NCBI GenBank assembly: GCA_022592445.1 | Contig: JABYQR010000282.1 | Span: 1 to 60,576, forward strand | Direction of reading: 5' to 3' | DNA length: 60,576 bases | Origin: Cytidiella melzeri | Taxonomy: Eukaryota; Basidiomycota; Agaricomycetes; Polyporales; Irpicaceae | Shown here: positions 45,296-57,253 of the stretch, piece by piece | Layout of the letters: every line of letters starts with the position of its first letter | How positions within the stretch are numbered: the first letter of the stretch is position 1 | Notes under the pieces: model-generated | What the model saw: only the letters and a program-made list of their open reading frames with translations | The model's database searches: none | What the model was told of the DNA's origin: nothing | Position numbers and translations under genes: made by a program

Positions 45296-47109
45296 CTAAC
45301 CCTCACGAAAGTCCTGTCCCAATTCAGCGCAAACGTTACCACAGCTCGCTGAAGGAGAAAGTAAACGACTCACCTGCACTATATTTTGACTTTCTTCACT
45401 ATCTCGCCCGTAGCCGTGAAGAGAGAGAGCACTGTCTAATTCTATATGCTCTATGGCGAAATGCTTGCCCTCAACATCACCGTCTTGATCCTCATTCTCT
45501 TCTTCAAACACCAGCGGCTCTCCGATATTCCCAATCAAGTTGCTGGGAACGAGGCGTATGGTTGACCATTGCATTGTCGGCTTTGTCGGAAAGGATCCCG
45601 ACGTGCAAGCAGCCTGCCGCAGGTTCAGCATGAAGCGGGACATGATGATTGGTGGCAGGCTAACGCGAACGAGCGTTAGCAACAATATCAACCGATGAGA
45701 ATGAGGCTCTAGACGAACGACTGTAAGAAGGAGCCGCTGACGATAGGCAAACCTGATACTTTGCTCGTTGGCTATTATATTGTCAGCAGCAGAACTGTCG
45801 ATTCGCAGTTCAAATGTCGACGTACTAAGACATTTGACAGCAGTACCACGGTGTTGGTTCCAAGCAACGCTCTAACCCGGTTATGTGATGCAGTTTGGTA
45901 AAGATGATATAGCAAGCAGTTCAGCTATCGTACTCACAGGAAGAACAGTGCTCCTATATATGATCACATGGGTTCATAATTCATCTTGACCACAAGAAAC
46001 ACAAATGGGCTTACCATCTCGGAGCAATATTTCACTTACGGGGACTCTTATCAAGAGGCGGGAAGCAATTCGGAGGGTACCCATCGTGTTATTCAAGGTC
46101 ACTGCCAGCACAATGACGTCCGCTAGAACGACTGAACCACGCGTGCTGAGTGACACTGTCGTGGAATCCGTTAGAATGGTGGGGGTGTAAAGTGATACTG
46201 TACACGACCTACATCTGGTAGCGGTAGACGTCAGAAAAGAACAAATCCCGGCGTGAATTGACATACCCTAGTTTCACATCTTCGGAAACTTGCAGGACCG
46301 AAACGCACCCGTCAAAATTATCCGCAACATGAAGAGTCTGTCGGAGAATCCGGAACTTCACGGCGAAGAAGTAGAAAATGAGTGAGCAAAGCTGGAAAAA
46401 TCAGAGCTTTGCACTCACCAAGTTTGTGGCAAACGGAACCATATTCAGTGTGAACACCACTATAAAGAGCCACCAATTTCTGCCCGAGATTGCATAGACC
46501 CGCAGCCCTGAGAACACTTTGAAACCAAGAGGTCAGCACGGTAGCAGAAACATAAAAGCGTCCAGTCGGTGGCACAACTCACGCGCTGCCGCAATGCACT
46601 GAAGCAAGAAAAGCACGCCCCCCATTGTGGTCAGCAAATGGCAGCTGGTACAAATTTTCAGACATCAGAAATTGGTAGTTGTGATGACACTCACCTCTGT
46701 GAACAGAGTCAAGCTTTCGTGACATCTTTCATCAACAGGTCAAACTCGTACCTGATGTGTTGGCTGAAGCGCAATGATAGCGAAGACGAGACTTGTATAT
46801 CGATTTACGGCAAATATCCAAGTCGAAAGGGTCCATCTCCTTGCCCAAATATGATTGATTTCCTGGTCGAGCGTCATTAGCCAATCAAAGCAGTACAGCA
46901 CTAGATGGAACGTCGTCGTTAGCACATAAATCTGTTGCGATAGAGTAGCAGGTACTTACCTGTCGACGAGAGCACCAGCCGGCTCCCAACAAGACTAGAC
47001 GTCGCATCGTGTCAGTAGATTCTTACTAACGATGTTTGAATACACTATACAAGGTCTGGAGAGCGGAGGCATCAAGGCCGTCATATTGAGGGGAAATTAG
47101 TATCGACAT
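45296..47109 (-). CDS. DUF6533-type multi-pass membrane protein, copy 1
   Basis: Exons on the minus strand start at 47109 (MSILISPQYDGLDASALQTL). The DUF6533 signature is YCFDWLMTLDQEINHIWARR followed by WTLSTWIFAVNRYTSLVF (46925-46760). Membrane segments follow near 46400-46560, then a TMG(G)V-type helix with VSLSTRGSVVLADVIVLAVT near 46110. The C-terminal cytoplasmic part contains PIIMSRFMLNLRQAACTSGS and STIRLVPSNLIGNIGEPLVF, ending in an acidic tail. These Agaricomycete-specific proteins look like seven-helix receptors, but no ligand or function is known. Interior exon ends were not all fixed, and the exact 3' end is uncertain. Confidence 0.7.
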
Positions 47110-48022
47110 ATCTGAATGAAATGGATGACGAGGTGGTTGAGCTGGTAGAACTTGAGAGCGTTGGTGTGTGCCAATGAGTCCTGCGCACATCCGTTATATA
47201 CTCATGCGTTCAGTCACGTACGTGTGGCATGAAAGAAGACAACGCATTAATCTGTTGAACAATGCAATAGCGGTGAACTCACTACTACAAGCTCGCTAGC
47301 ACTTGAGCGAAACGAAGTTTGACAATGAAAGCAATCTGAGTCAGTGGTATACAGCTCAAAGAGTGTAAATTATCCTCGACTTCGATATATCATGAATCTG
47401 CGAGGATAGGCCATGAGACCAGCGGGGGCTGACTGCTAATCAAGGGGCACTCTTATTGGCTTCGATCAGCAGTGCTTGTGCTAGCTCTTCCCTGTAAACC
47501 GGATACTGTTAATGGTGGTTCTCATAGTTGCATGCATATTGCGCACAAATGCATGACTTACTGGTAGTATGTATGTGGACTACCGTGGTTGGAATAGTTC
47601 TCATACCGACAGCTGTCCAAACGCCGGTCGCATTCTCGATTACATGATGGCAGTGTTGTGGATGTAGATGCATAGAGCTGTATACGACAGGTCTCCCTTC
47701 ATACAAGGATAGATGTCATAATACCACAAGATGATAGTCCGAAGGCTGCTCGACACCGTGAGCAAGCGTCTAACAAGTTACAACTACGCACGCGCTACTG
47801 GGTCCAATCTTGACCTGTTGTATTGTACATGTTAGTCGTCGCGTTCGTCGAGAATAGCGCGACGGTCTTGATATTGTGTGTGATATCGGTAGTGACCCAA
47901 GACGCAATAGACGCAACTATCGAGGTCGAGGTAGGTGTAGAAAATATGAAATCCTGCACCAATTGAAACATCAAAGTACTAGTTCCCATGCCTTTCGGTT
48001 CTTCTCAAGCAAATTACGCGGG
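47110..48022. other. Spacer between the two DUF6533 genes
   Basis: No gene was recognised. Short minus-strand frames near 47509-47706 and 47795-47989 show no family features; one is Thr/Ser-rich. Confidence 0.4.
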
Positions 48023-50162
48023 TCAATTATTCAGATCTCGAGACTCATATCGCGCCACCTTCGGAGATTTGATTACCACGCTGCTCGGATGCGCCTGCAC
48101 CGTGACTACCTCCCACCTACGCCACGCGAGCCACCTGTATCCACCGCGTTCACAGTTAGCCAGCCGCAACAGTGAGCAATCAGAACCACTTGCCTCTATT
48201 ATACCCTCCGTGTCGCGATCAGAGCCGTCAGCAGGGAATGCACCTACTTCTCCAACCTCGATATCATCGCGTCCGTCCTGACTGCCGCTGCCTAACTCAT
48301 CATCTTCCCCTCTAAACCGCAGGGATTCTCCCAAGTTTCCGACGAGTATATTTGGGTTAAAGCGCATCGTAGACCTTCGCGCTACCGTACTCTCCTGATT
48401 ACTTTGGGAATCCCGACGTGTGGCTTGCCTGGCGCAAATTGAGCAAAAAGCGGGAGATGATGATCGGTGGAATTCTATCACGAGAGAAGATATTGTTATT
48501 CGTCACTCGCATGAGGCACATCAGACTCGAAACGTACGATTCCACGAATGAGCCGCCAAATATGGAAAGGCCTGCGGGTGTGCGTGGCTGTACGTTTGTT
48601 AGTCGCTAGATGGTCGCGTCACAACTATGCTGTTGACATACTAGATCATTGGTCAGCAGCACAAGAATGTTAACTCCTAGTAAAACTCTAGTCATTGGTA
48701 ACTCAGTGTTTGAACCCGGGCCACCGTGAGATTCAGCTATGGCACGCACATGAAGAATAGGGTGCCTATGAGTTACATAAGCCCGCAATACGTCTGTAGT
48801 AGTTAACGCGCTTACCTGTAACCCTGCTCACGCAGTTTACCCGATTTGTATGTAGATTACGTAACGTAGTTCGACACCGTCATGGACGAGACGTGTGTCG
48901 AACGACTCTCTCTTCTCTACGCTCTACTTTACGAATCCCTTGTACTACGTACTCGCACCCGTTGTCGCGCATCTGGACAATACAGCGCGGTCCCGTTCCT
49001 TTTCTGAACGACCGCGCGCCCCAGTGAAGACGAGCCGCCAACTCGCCTTACATTACCGTCCCGAATCAATATCTCGCTCAAAGGAACCTTGATCTTGAGA
49101 CGCGAAGCTTCTCGGACGGTCCCAAATGCCTTGGTCCAAGTCACTACCAGCACAATGACGTCTGCGAGAATGACACAACCGCGGGTGCTGATAGATACTG
49201 TTGCGGCAAATTCTGTCAGAGATTCTAGAACTATAGCTGGCTACGACGCACATCTAGAAACAATGAATGTCAGAAATATGCTTTCGTGTGAGCGGCTGAC
49301 TACATACCCTAAATCGACCTTCTTCGGAGAGCTCAGCAGTGTGATGCACTCTGAGGAACCCGTAAATTCAATAGTGGCTGTTATGAAGTGAAACTGAATG
49401 GCACATAGTCAGTTAGCGAGCCACAATATTGCACGACAAGATGATTCTTCGGGGTAATATGCACTGACCATGTTCGTGGCAAAGGGCACCATATTCAAGG
49501 CGAATACCATCAAGAAAAGCCAGACGTTACGGCTAGTAAGCGCAAAAGCCCGTAATCCTGAGAACACTAACAACATAAGAAGTGGTCAGTACGACAACAA
49601 CAAGCGTCGAGTCGGAGCGATGGGCAAAGTGACTTACGCGCTGCTGCGATAAACTGGAGCAGGTTCAATATCTCCACTGTTCGGGTTAAGGCTTGGCAGC
49701 TTCAAAATGTTAACAACTGGGTGTTGGGCCAGATAAAGTCTTACCAACCTCTGTAGAAATAATCAGCGTGCGAAGTGATCTGTCCCAGCAGGTGAAATAC
49801 ACACATTAGGAGTCAGTGTGGGCGAAACCAGCCCAACAGCGTAGACAAGACTTGCGTAACGATTCACGGCAAAGATCCAAGTGGAAAGCGTCCATTTGGT
49901 GGTCCAAATATACTTTACCTCCTGATCGAGCGTCACCAGCCATTCAAAGCTGTAGAGTGCTGAAATCAGCATAGGCCATCAGTGACGCAGCCATGCAGAA
50001 GACTAAATGAGCCCGCCTGTTGTCGAGACAGTCAGAAAGGTTGCAATTTGTCTGAGTGCCAGAATTTTGTCAGCAGTAGGAAATAGATTTACATTTGAAC
50101 ACACATTACCCAGCCTGCAGAGCGGGTATATCAATACCGCTCTCTTGAGTAGAGTTTGACAT
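48023..50162 (-). CDS. DUF6533-type multi-pass membrane protein, copy 2 (paralogue)
   Basis: The start at 50162 gives MSNSTQESGIDIPALQA, aligned with copy 1. The signature exon (49958-49800) reads YSFEWLVTLDQEVKYIWTTK then WTLSTWIFAVNRYASLVY. Later exons have VSISTRGCVILADVIVLVVT near 49190. Near 48430-48490, PPIIISRFLLNLRQASHTSG matches copy 1, with NPNILVGNLGESLRF and an acidic tail after it. The two genes share order and intron positions as far as seen, so they arose by tandem duplication. Exon ends between the conserved blocks were not all fixed. Confidence 0.68.
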
Positions 50163-51550
50163 GTGCTGTGTGACAAGAAATTGAAAGCGGAGAAGTCAAA
50201 GGATTCAGGGTCGTAGTAGGGCCTGAGTGCGATGCTGTGTACCCATGAGTGTATTTGACGATTCTTTATATATCTACGAACCCTCATATCACGATGCCTG
50301 CTTCTGTACGGTGTAATGCAGCGGCTGTGGACATGCATAGTCCGAGTCAATGCGGCAAGGTCGGAGAAACCGAGATCAGAGATGAGAACGGGGACAATGA
50401 AATGATCCTGGAGAGTGGCAATGTCATAGCGAAACACGATACGACAGACTGTGACATACAAGGCTCCTGTGTTTAGCAAGCGGCTGGCTCTGTGTGGTCT
50501 GTGCTTCTGTCAGAGATCCCAGCGGCGGTCACGGAAGATAGCTTGCTTCTTCAGTTGTAGATGCAAATCATTGTCGCACATGTGCTGTTCTGTATGAAAC
50601 ATGTCAGTCGACGTCGATATCACCGACATGGTCACAAACCTCCGGGATGAGGCGTGCAAAATTCCACATTGACTAGACGCATTGACGAGCGCAGCAGAGA
50701 AGCGAGCGGAACGTCTCCGTCGACGTCCGGGCGACGTCTCGGCTCATACGCCACTGAGTACTGCCTTCATCGATCAACTCCGACCCTCGATATTCCCATA
50801 TCCATGCACTGTTGTGGCGGTAAAAATGGACAGCGGTGGGTGCGCTTGTGGTACGAACAAACGATCCTGGACGCCACCGGAAACGAGTGCGATATTTCAA
50901 ACGGCTGACGCTCTTGCGTTTCGTGACCGACGAGCCTATGAATTACATCAGCTACGTCCTTCCATCGCTTACTTGAGCCGCAAAAACCGGAACATTGCAC
51001 TCGATGTCCTCCAGGTTGTGTCTCTAGATCACAAGCGAACATCTCCATTGGCAGCCTCAGTCGTCCCAGCTAACCGCACTGTATGCGAATTGGGAGCAAG
51101 GCTATGACTATCTGCGACGACCAATGCTTCTGCTGGTAGAGCCTTGGTGCTGCCCTCTGCAACGGTCCTTTGAAAGGACAACACGCCGATACTCTACATG
51201 CATCGGCGATGAGCGATCAAAGAGCTCTAGACGATTATAGCGACGCACCTGGAATTATAACTGCTTGTTCATGATCGCTTGTTCATGATCGTACTTAAGG
51301 TCCGTCGGTCGAGACTTGGGGGTACAAAAGAGCACGTCGTTCAAAGTGTGCAGTGCGAGAAGGTTGGTATCTTTCGATTTCAGGTATAAGGGAGCTGCAG
51401 TACTAGCAAACGAAAGGTATTACTATTGCGTGCAGGGGCAGAGGCAAAAATGTTGACGATATATACAGTGTTTCGCAAAATGAACCGGAAGGCCGGATTT
51501 TTAGCTCTTGCCAAGACCTGCCTTATAAGTAGAATTGATGGTGTAACGTT
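50163..51550. other. Spacer, no gene recognised
   Basis: Two overlapping frames (about 50682-51107) are open but have no domain-like features. No repeats were found apart from the duplicated word CATGATCGCTTGTT near 51270. Confidence 0.4.
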
Positions 51551-51654
51551 CGTGACCTGACGTGACACGGCGCTCACATAATTTGCCCACGGAAATGGAG
51601 AATAGACACCGAAACACGAAAACTCTAGATCTCATTTACGCTCCCACTTCCCAT

Positions 51655-51860
51655 CTACACGCCCAGGCGAAGCCTGGGTGCTGGAGTATGTTTTGGTGTG
51701 TATGTACTGTACAGCGTTTCATCACGTCGCGCCGATATGTCCCGCGCGTGCATCACTCCGACAAAATAATTATTGATCCTGTCGACATGCTCCTCGGATA
51801 GCACACCGATGTCCTAGTAAGATCGTGCGTAGACTTGCTCTGTAGGACCTGTGGACAGCG
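51655..51860. repeat. 3' non-coding end of the large DNA transposon, copy 2
   Basis: A hairpin GCCCAGGCGAAGCCTGGGT at about 51660-51678, a block near 51730-51755 (CGATATGTCCCGCGC) and CAGCGTAACGACAATGGATG at about 51855-51875 all recur in inverted orientation at 11.7-11.9 kb. The spacing is nearly the same. Because they lie outside the coding part in both copies, they should be transposon ends or a nested small element. Confidence 0.55.
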
Positions 51861-52144
51861 TAACGACAATGGATGTACAATTGTAGTAAATATCCAGCCT
51901 TGGTGCTCACAGTGTGCGCCAGATGTAGAATAATTTTGATATCCAGACCGTCGCACCGACAGCATCCATTAATTAGAATTCAATTTTGTTCACACTGTCG
52001 CACCGACACTATATATTAGAATAAATCAATTATGCTATTAACGACAATGGTAAAAATGACAGTATACAAGAGCGAGGAAGCAACAGTATAGCACATGCGG
52101 CAACGAACACAAACAAGAGCAAGGCAGCAAGCTGACCGCGATCA

Positions 52145-52640
52145 GATCATGACAGACCCCATGTAGTTGTTGACGGTGCGCTGAATGGGCAGAAGATCAG
52201 CAGGGCCTGAGGGAAGGGCTCCATCGCGGATGGTGAACAAACGGAGGTCAGCCTTGAGACAAAGATTGAAGTACCTGAGGCGTTGTTAGTATGTACTACC
52301 CAAGAATCAGCGCAAACTCACTCCTTGAGCAGCGCCGCGGCCTGGGCATTGGAAGTCAACTTTGCCTTGGTCTGGACGGTTGCCTTCTGGAGTTCGTCGT
52401 TGACGTACTTCCAAAAACTGTCGTCCTTCTTGGCGCGGGCATCGGCGGTGCTTGTGCCTTCGGCAGCATTGACTTGAACTTGGTGATGCTTGAGGTAACA
52501 TTGACGCTGCGGGTTAGAGTTAGTATGATGGAGATTCCTGATGGTGCGAAACTCACAAGGAATGCGAAGCGGGTGTGGTGGGAGCAATCAGTGTTGATGT
52601 ACTCCAGTGCGATCTCGTTGACCATAGCAATAATGTCCTG
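52145..52640 (-). pseudogene. Second gene of the large DNA transposon, copy 2 (3' exons only)
   Basis: Minus-strand exons read DIIAMVNEIALEYINTDCSH, then RQCYLKHHQVQVNAAEGTST with FWKYVNDELQKATVQTKAKL, then YFNLCLKADLRLFTIRDGAL. They match copy 1 (10.95-11.4 kb), and this copy lacks the internal stop. The 5' part of the gene is cut off at 52640 by the family A LTR. A partial gene of a mobile element, not a host gene. Confidence 0.6.
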
Positions 52641-53376
52641 TGTTGTGGATGGCCCGACTAGCCCTTAATTTTCGCAATTTACCTCTTGTTTTTATCTGTA
52701 AAACTCCGGGCTGCAGCTCAGTTGCAACCTTCTCTGCATAAACTCCCTTTTCACGTCTATTAAGCGCCCGTATCACGTGGCTTAGACGCTCCACACGGTC
52801 ATATTACTTGCTACTATGTCACACTGGCATCATGGCTACAAGCACATGGCTCAGCCCATAGCTAGGGTTTGACGTCATAGATACCGTTCACATGGGCTCC
52901 TTATTGTTCTTTCCCTATTGTTCTCTTTATGGAAGGATGTTCTCACAGGTGTGGGAATGGAATACAATAGTTGGTCTCCTTTTAGATAGATTCTCTCACA
53001 AGTAGAGTTCTTGGCAAGGTCTAGACAATAGCTATTGTTCTCCTTTAGGTAGTTCTTTTGTTCTTCGTTCACACGGCTTCTTGCAAAGCCTGCCCTCAAC
53101 ATGGTCTGTGCGCAGGTCCCTGAAGTCTATATAAGCAGCTACATGTACGCTCCTAGCCCCCATCTTGACCTCTTGGTCTTTACTGGGCTAGGTAAGCAAA
53201 CCCCCTCTTGTACTACATAGCGGGTAGTATCAATTCTAACTTGGTCTTTACTGGGCTAGCAACTTGAACAAAGTCTGATAGCTGGTGAAAGCATTGTGCT
53301 CTATGCCTGCCATCACCTCCTCGTCGTTTTCCACTTTGTGTCCCTGTTTGTCACGTCGAGCCCCGTCTCCGTGTCA
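52641..53376 (+). mobile_element. Solo LTR, family A copy 2, without target duplication
   Basis: The 736-bp LTR begins TGTTGTGG and ends GTGTCA, and is highly similar to 1803-2559 over its whole length. Left flank TCCTG and right flank GGTAC do not match. The left neighbour is a fragment of the large transposon's accessory gene; the right neighbour is a KDZ transposase fragment. Both are cut exactly at the LTR ends. Confidence 0.88.
53192..53259 (+). other. Predicted leader intron bounded by 20-nt direct repeats in LTR family A (copy 2)
   Basis: CTTGGTCTTTACTGGGCTAG lies at 53172-53191 and 53240-53259, again followed by GTAAGC after the first copy and preceded by TTCTAAC at 53234-53240. The repeats and splice words are conserved between the two LTR copies although the intron interior differs at several bases. 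Confidence 0.55.
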
Positions 53377-54977
53377 GGTACGACATTGGCTGCGCCTTCC
53401 TTTCCACCGTCCAACGCAGCTCGCTTGGGCCAGCGTTCCAGGAGAAGAACAGCCATTTCTGCGTCTGCGCTTTCCATGGATACAGCCACTGCCACACCTG
53501 CCAGATGCAGTTTCATCCCAACAACCTTCCGGGCACTGGGTTAGAAGACCTCGAAACAATGGAGCGTATTTTCAGTGCATCCAATCAGCTGGCGTCCGTA
53601 ACGCGGTACGCCTCTCCGCACCGCCGACGCCTCTTTATCGAGGCGTATTTCAGGCAGTGGGACGAGGACAAAGCACTCAATACCGGCAACTTCATACTCA
53701 ACAACTACAAGCAGGCCCTTGATATCCTTGAGCACGACGGCGGCGTCCTTCAGGAGGCCATGGTATCTCTCGGCATAACCTCCGCTGATATGGACAGGTG
53801 GGAGGGAGAGGAGCTCTCCTTCTTTGCGCGACTCGGTGACGAAAACAAGCACGATGTTCATGCCATCGTTTACGTCGAGCTTCTTCAGGAACTCCGTGAC
53901 TTGGAGCCGAAGAGAGCCCAGGCTAATGCGCGCTTCTTACACTACGCGCCATCCACTGCAGACTTCAATAGCGCCAGCTACCGCAAGGACCTTGCCGCCA
54001 CTTGTTGAATCGAAAGCGAACGTCGCCATGCAAGTGAACAGTACAAGCGTGTTAGCCTAGAGGTATGCGCACTTGAGGTGCAAATGGGACTCACTATGTG
54101 TTGGACCCCCGCCACGCCGCAGTACATGGCCGCCATCAAGTACATCAAGGAGAGAAAGTACCACCGTGCTCTCAATAAGTTGCAAAAACTGGTGACGCAG
54201 CGGTTGTTTGAGCTGCATAAGCTCAACGTCGCTCAGACTGGTACGCTAACTTTACTCCACTTGTTGCCCCATTGACGTCTTTGGATCTCAGGTTATAAAA
54301 TGCGAACACATATTGCGAAGTCCCTCCAAACCTGCTGCAAGACTATTCAACGTGCTATCAAAACCTACAACGCCGCTGCCGCAATGCTCGACCCCCCTCG
54401 ACCTGCCCTCGACTGGTCACGGGTCTCGACCTTCAACTTTCTCGAGGAGTTCACGCTGCTTCAAGATACTCACAACGATATACGTGATAAGGAATGGAGT
54501 AAGCCTGCTATACGCGAAGCTATGAAACTTCGCCACCGCTTGGCCCGAGCACAAGAGGAGAGAGACCGCTTGAATGTCGAAGTCCGCCGTCTGCATACCG
54601 CAATCCGCGACGAGGCCCTTCTCTTTTCCCAGGTCCTAAGGCGGCTCAAGTCCAGCAACAATAGTCTACTTGGCGCCACCTCCGACTTTGTTACACGGCG
54701 CACGAAAGGCAACAACCATCTACGCGCTCGCATCCAGCAAGTGTATGCCCTCGAGGGTTATACCAGTGTGAAGGCACCTGGAACACGACTAGGCGGCGCT
54801 TTGCATGTACAAGCTGGTGAGCTTCCAGGCGGCCTCTTAGCAATGCCTGATCAACCCAAGGAGCCGTCTGATAACGTTGAGGAAGACGACGCGCACGATG
54901 ATCTCGACTTACTTGAGGATGAGGAGCAGGCGTCCATGGATGGCCTAGTACATTTTCTCTCAGAATTAGCTTTGTAA
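53377..54977 (+). pseudogene. KDZ-type transposase, C-terminal part, with one internal stop
   Basis: The frame enters directly from the LTR end with YDIGCAFLSTVQRSSLGPAF, then HFCVCAFHGYSHCHTCQMQF and GTGLEDLETMERIFSASNQL. Next come TRYASPHRRRLFIEAYFRQW and NFILNNYKQALDIL, all typical of the Kyakuja-Dileera-Zisupton transposase family of basidiomycetes. A TGA at 54006-54008 interrupts it, and an intron at 54241-54291 precedes the last exon (MRTHIAKSLQT...). A coiled-coil-like stretch (RLARAQEERDRLNVEVRRL) follows, then an acidic tail ending at 54977. The N-terminal half with the first catalytic residues is missing. At least three Arg positions have become Cys or stop by C-to-T change at CpG. 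Confidence 0.8.
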
Positions 54978-56484
54978 CATCACATCTATCATGCAGTACT
55001 AGAATATGATTTGCGTATCCCAGCACACAGAGTAAAGATATCGCATGTAGTCAAGATTAGACGCTAGGCATAGCGGTCGTTTACTTTCCCGTTTTGGAGC
55101 CTGGGAAACTCCCATTGAGAAAGGAAACAGCACGCGTGTCACGCGCTATCATCACATGTCTGAGTTCTGGCCTTCGCTGAGCGCAAGAATGTTGTACATA
55201 ACGATGAGACATTGTTACACGACTAAGAGGCTACAAAGCAGCATTAAGCAGACACGAGGACAGAGATGTAAGCAGATGTTCGGCAGGAGGGCAGTGGGGA
55301 CAGACTCGGGAGGCGGGCAGGGCCGCAAGGGAGTGTCCGGATGAAAGGCGGGGAGGAATATGGGCGGTGGTTGACAGGGGCCGGGCGGTTGAAGGAGCGC
55401 CAGATTGAAGGCGGGAAGGAAGTTGTGTGCGGAGTCGCACGAGTGCGTTGACAGGGGAGCGCCAGATCGAAGGCGACGGAGTGATGATGGAGAGGCACGT
55501 TGACTGACGGAGGAGCGCCACATGGAAGGCGGGAGGGAATGGTGATGGAAGGACGGAGGGGCGCCAGAGGGAAGCGAGCGGGAGCCGAGAGGGAGAGGGA
55601 GAGGAATTGACAAGGGAGCGCTTGAGGGAGGGCGGGAGGGCGGGAGGGCAGCGAGGAAGACAGTGACGGCGAAGCACACTCAGTATTGATGGAGGTACTC
55701 AGTATTGATGGGATGTACACGGCGATGACAGGGGGAAGTCTGCGTTGATGGGAGATTCAAGAAGAACACACGTTCTAGATCGGCCCCACGTCATTGTACC
55801 GAAAGTGAATATGTTATGCATATGTCATGGATACACAAAAGAAGATAAGATACACTATATTGACTGCCGCCTGCCTTTACTCTACAGGGTAATGTCTACT
55901 TTATTGGCTAGCTATTAGCTAGTATGCGCTACAGAGCAAAGTCGAGCCTGTAAGCTTGCCGAACGGCCGGGCATGACAGGCATATATGGTTTGATATGGG
56001 TGAGGTCCAGGTGTCACACCCATCTCAGTGATATTTATTTTTTTCGTCGCACGCCCATCCCTCAAACCGCCACATTCCCTCCTTTCGTCGCCGCGACGAC
56101 ATACCCCGCGCTCATATCCGCCCGACATCGCATTCGCTTGGGAGTGTAAATCTCAAATTTCTAAGCCGAAACTCGGATTTTCAGCGCTCCCGTTTCTAAC
56201 ATTTGTGAGAAAGTCGGCAGCAATCTTCTCACGGAACCCAAGTTAAATTTGAATACATGACATTTGGGTGTGGGAATTTGCGGAAGCAGGTAAAACTACT
56301 GCTACAACGATGAACCTCGTCGAGAGCCTCAAGCATGGGCATGTGGAAAACACTGATAGTAGTACAAAGGGGGTGCGTCATACGGGGGAGCGATAAATAT
56401 GCAGCGTGTGGGTGGAAGCGGCGATTGAGGGATATCAAACAGACCGAGGCAGGGTATCATGGAAGTCGAAAGAAGGAAACCAAC
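54978..56484. other. Spacer with GC-rich minisatellite
   Basis: Apart from the repeat at about 55370-55660 no gene was found. Long minus-strand frames over the repeat are composition artefacts. Confidence 0.5.
55370..55660. repeat. G-rich imperfect minisatellite
   Basis: About four diverged units of roughly 60 bp share the core GAGCGCCAGAT-GAAGGCG followed by GGGA-type runs. The G-rich strand is the plus strand. A shorter doublet ACTCAGTATTGATGG follows near 55679-55710. Confidence 0.7.
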
Positions 56485-57253
56485 TCATGCCAACTGGAAC
56501 GTCTCCTTCGGGTTCTCCGCGCCCCTCACGAATGAGCCATACCCACCACGGTGCGGGTTGCCTTCAAGACTCGCGCGAACTGTCTCTGGATCTGCCGGTG
56601 AGAGAACTTCGTCCCACGAGACCTTGGCGGTTGCGACGATCGAATCCGTCTCATCTTCAGGTTTGCGTGCGACGGAGGGGTGGAAGTCGGTGGCAGGCGT
56701 CGGAGGCTCAAAGCCACTCGCGAAACGTACGGTGCCGTCCGCCTCGACGACCTCGACGGGTATTTTCTCCTCTCGCACGCGTGTTTGGGCTGCGATGCCG
56801 TCGCTGAGGATGCCGGCGGAGAGTTGGGCCATGAGGCCGCCCTCGACCTCCTTGCGCTCAGAGATTTCGTCACGTTGACGGCGACGTTCGATATAGTACG
56901 CGGGGACGACGTTGTCGTAGGTGTCCTGGGAGAGCTTTTGACGGCGAGAACCCCATGGATGAGGAAAGTTTGGATCCCAGGAGGAAAGAGGAATGCCAGA
57001 GCGCATGTCGAAAGACGTGCTTTCAACTGCTTGGGGGGTCGCGCGGGTCGTGTGCATCGTGCGTGATGTCGAAGGCCTGAGAGAAAAGGAAAAACCATGT
57101 CAGGAACATGTGATAACACAGAACCGAGTGGCAGGCTTACACATTTACTGGCGACTCTGCCTTTGAGGACATGCTGCGAGCAACAGCTCTTGAGAGCTGC
57201 TGCTGAGGACGTGCCTTGAGGACAGAAGAGGTGGCTTGTGATCTGGAGAACAT
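56485..57253 (-). CDS. Small presumably mitochondrial protein of unknown function
   Basis: Exons 57253-57141 and 57076-56485 join in frame to 234 residues. The N-terminus (MFSRSQATSSVLKARPQQQL, then SRAVARSM) is basic and lacks acidic residues, as in a mitochondrial presequence. The mature part has PNFPHPWGSRRQKLSQDTYD, IERRRQRDEISERKEVEGGL and VEVVEADGTVRFASGFEPPT. No family was recognised. A TATATAG word lies on the minus strand about 55 bp upstream of the start, as a TATA-box candidate. Coding composition and the clean presequence suggest a real gene. Confidence 0.65.

Noticed and set aside
55215..55720. Three overlapping open frames of 148-158 codons on the minus strand
   Set aside because: All three frames are open together over a G-rich repeat, which is a composition effect, and the products are Pro/Ser/Leu low-complexity.
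56406..57066. Several long open frames opposite the small mitochondrial protein
   Set aside because: The GC-rich coding exon opens all frames; only the minus-strand model has a presequence, an intron and natural composition.
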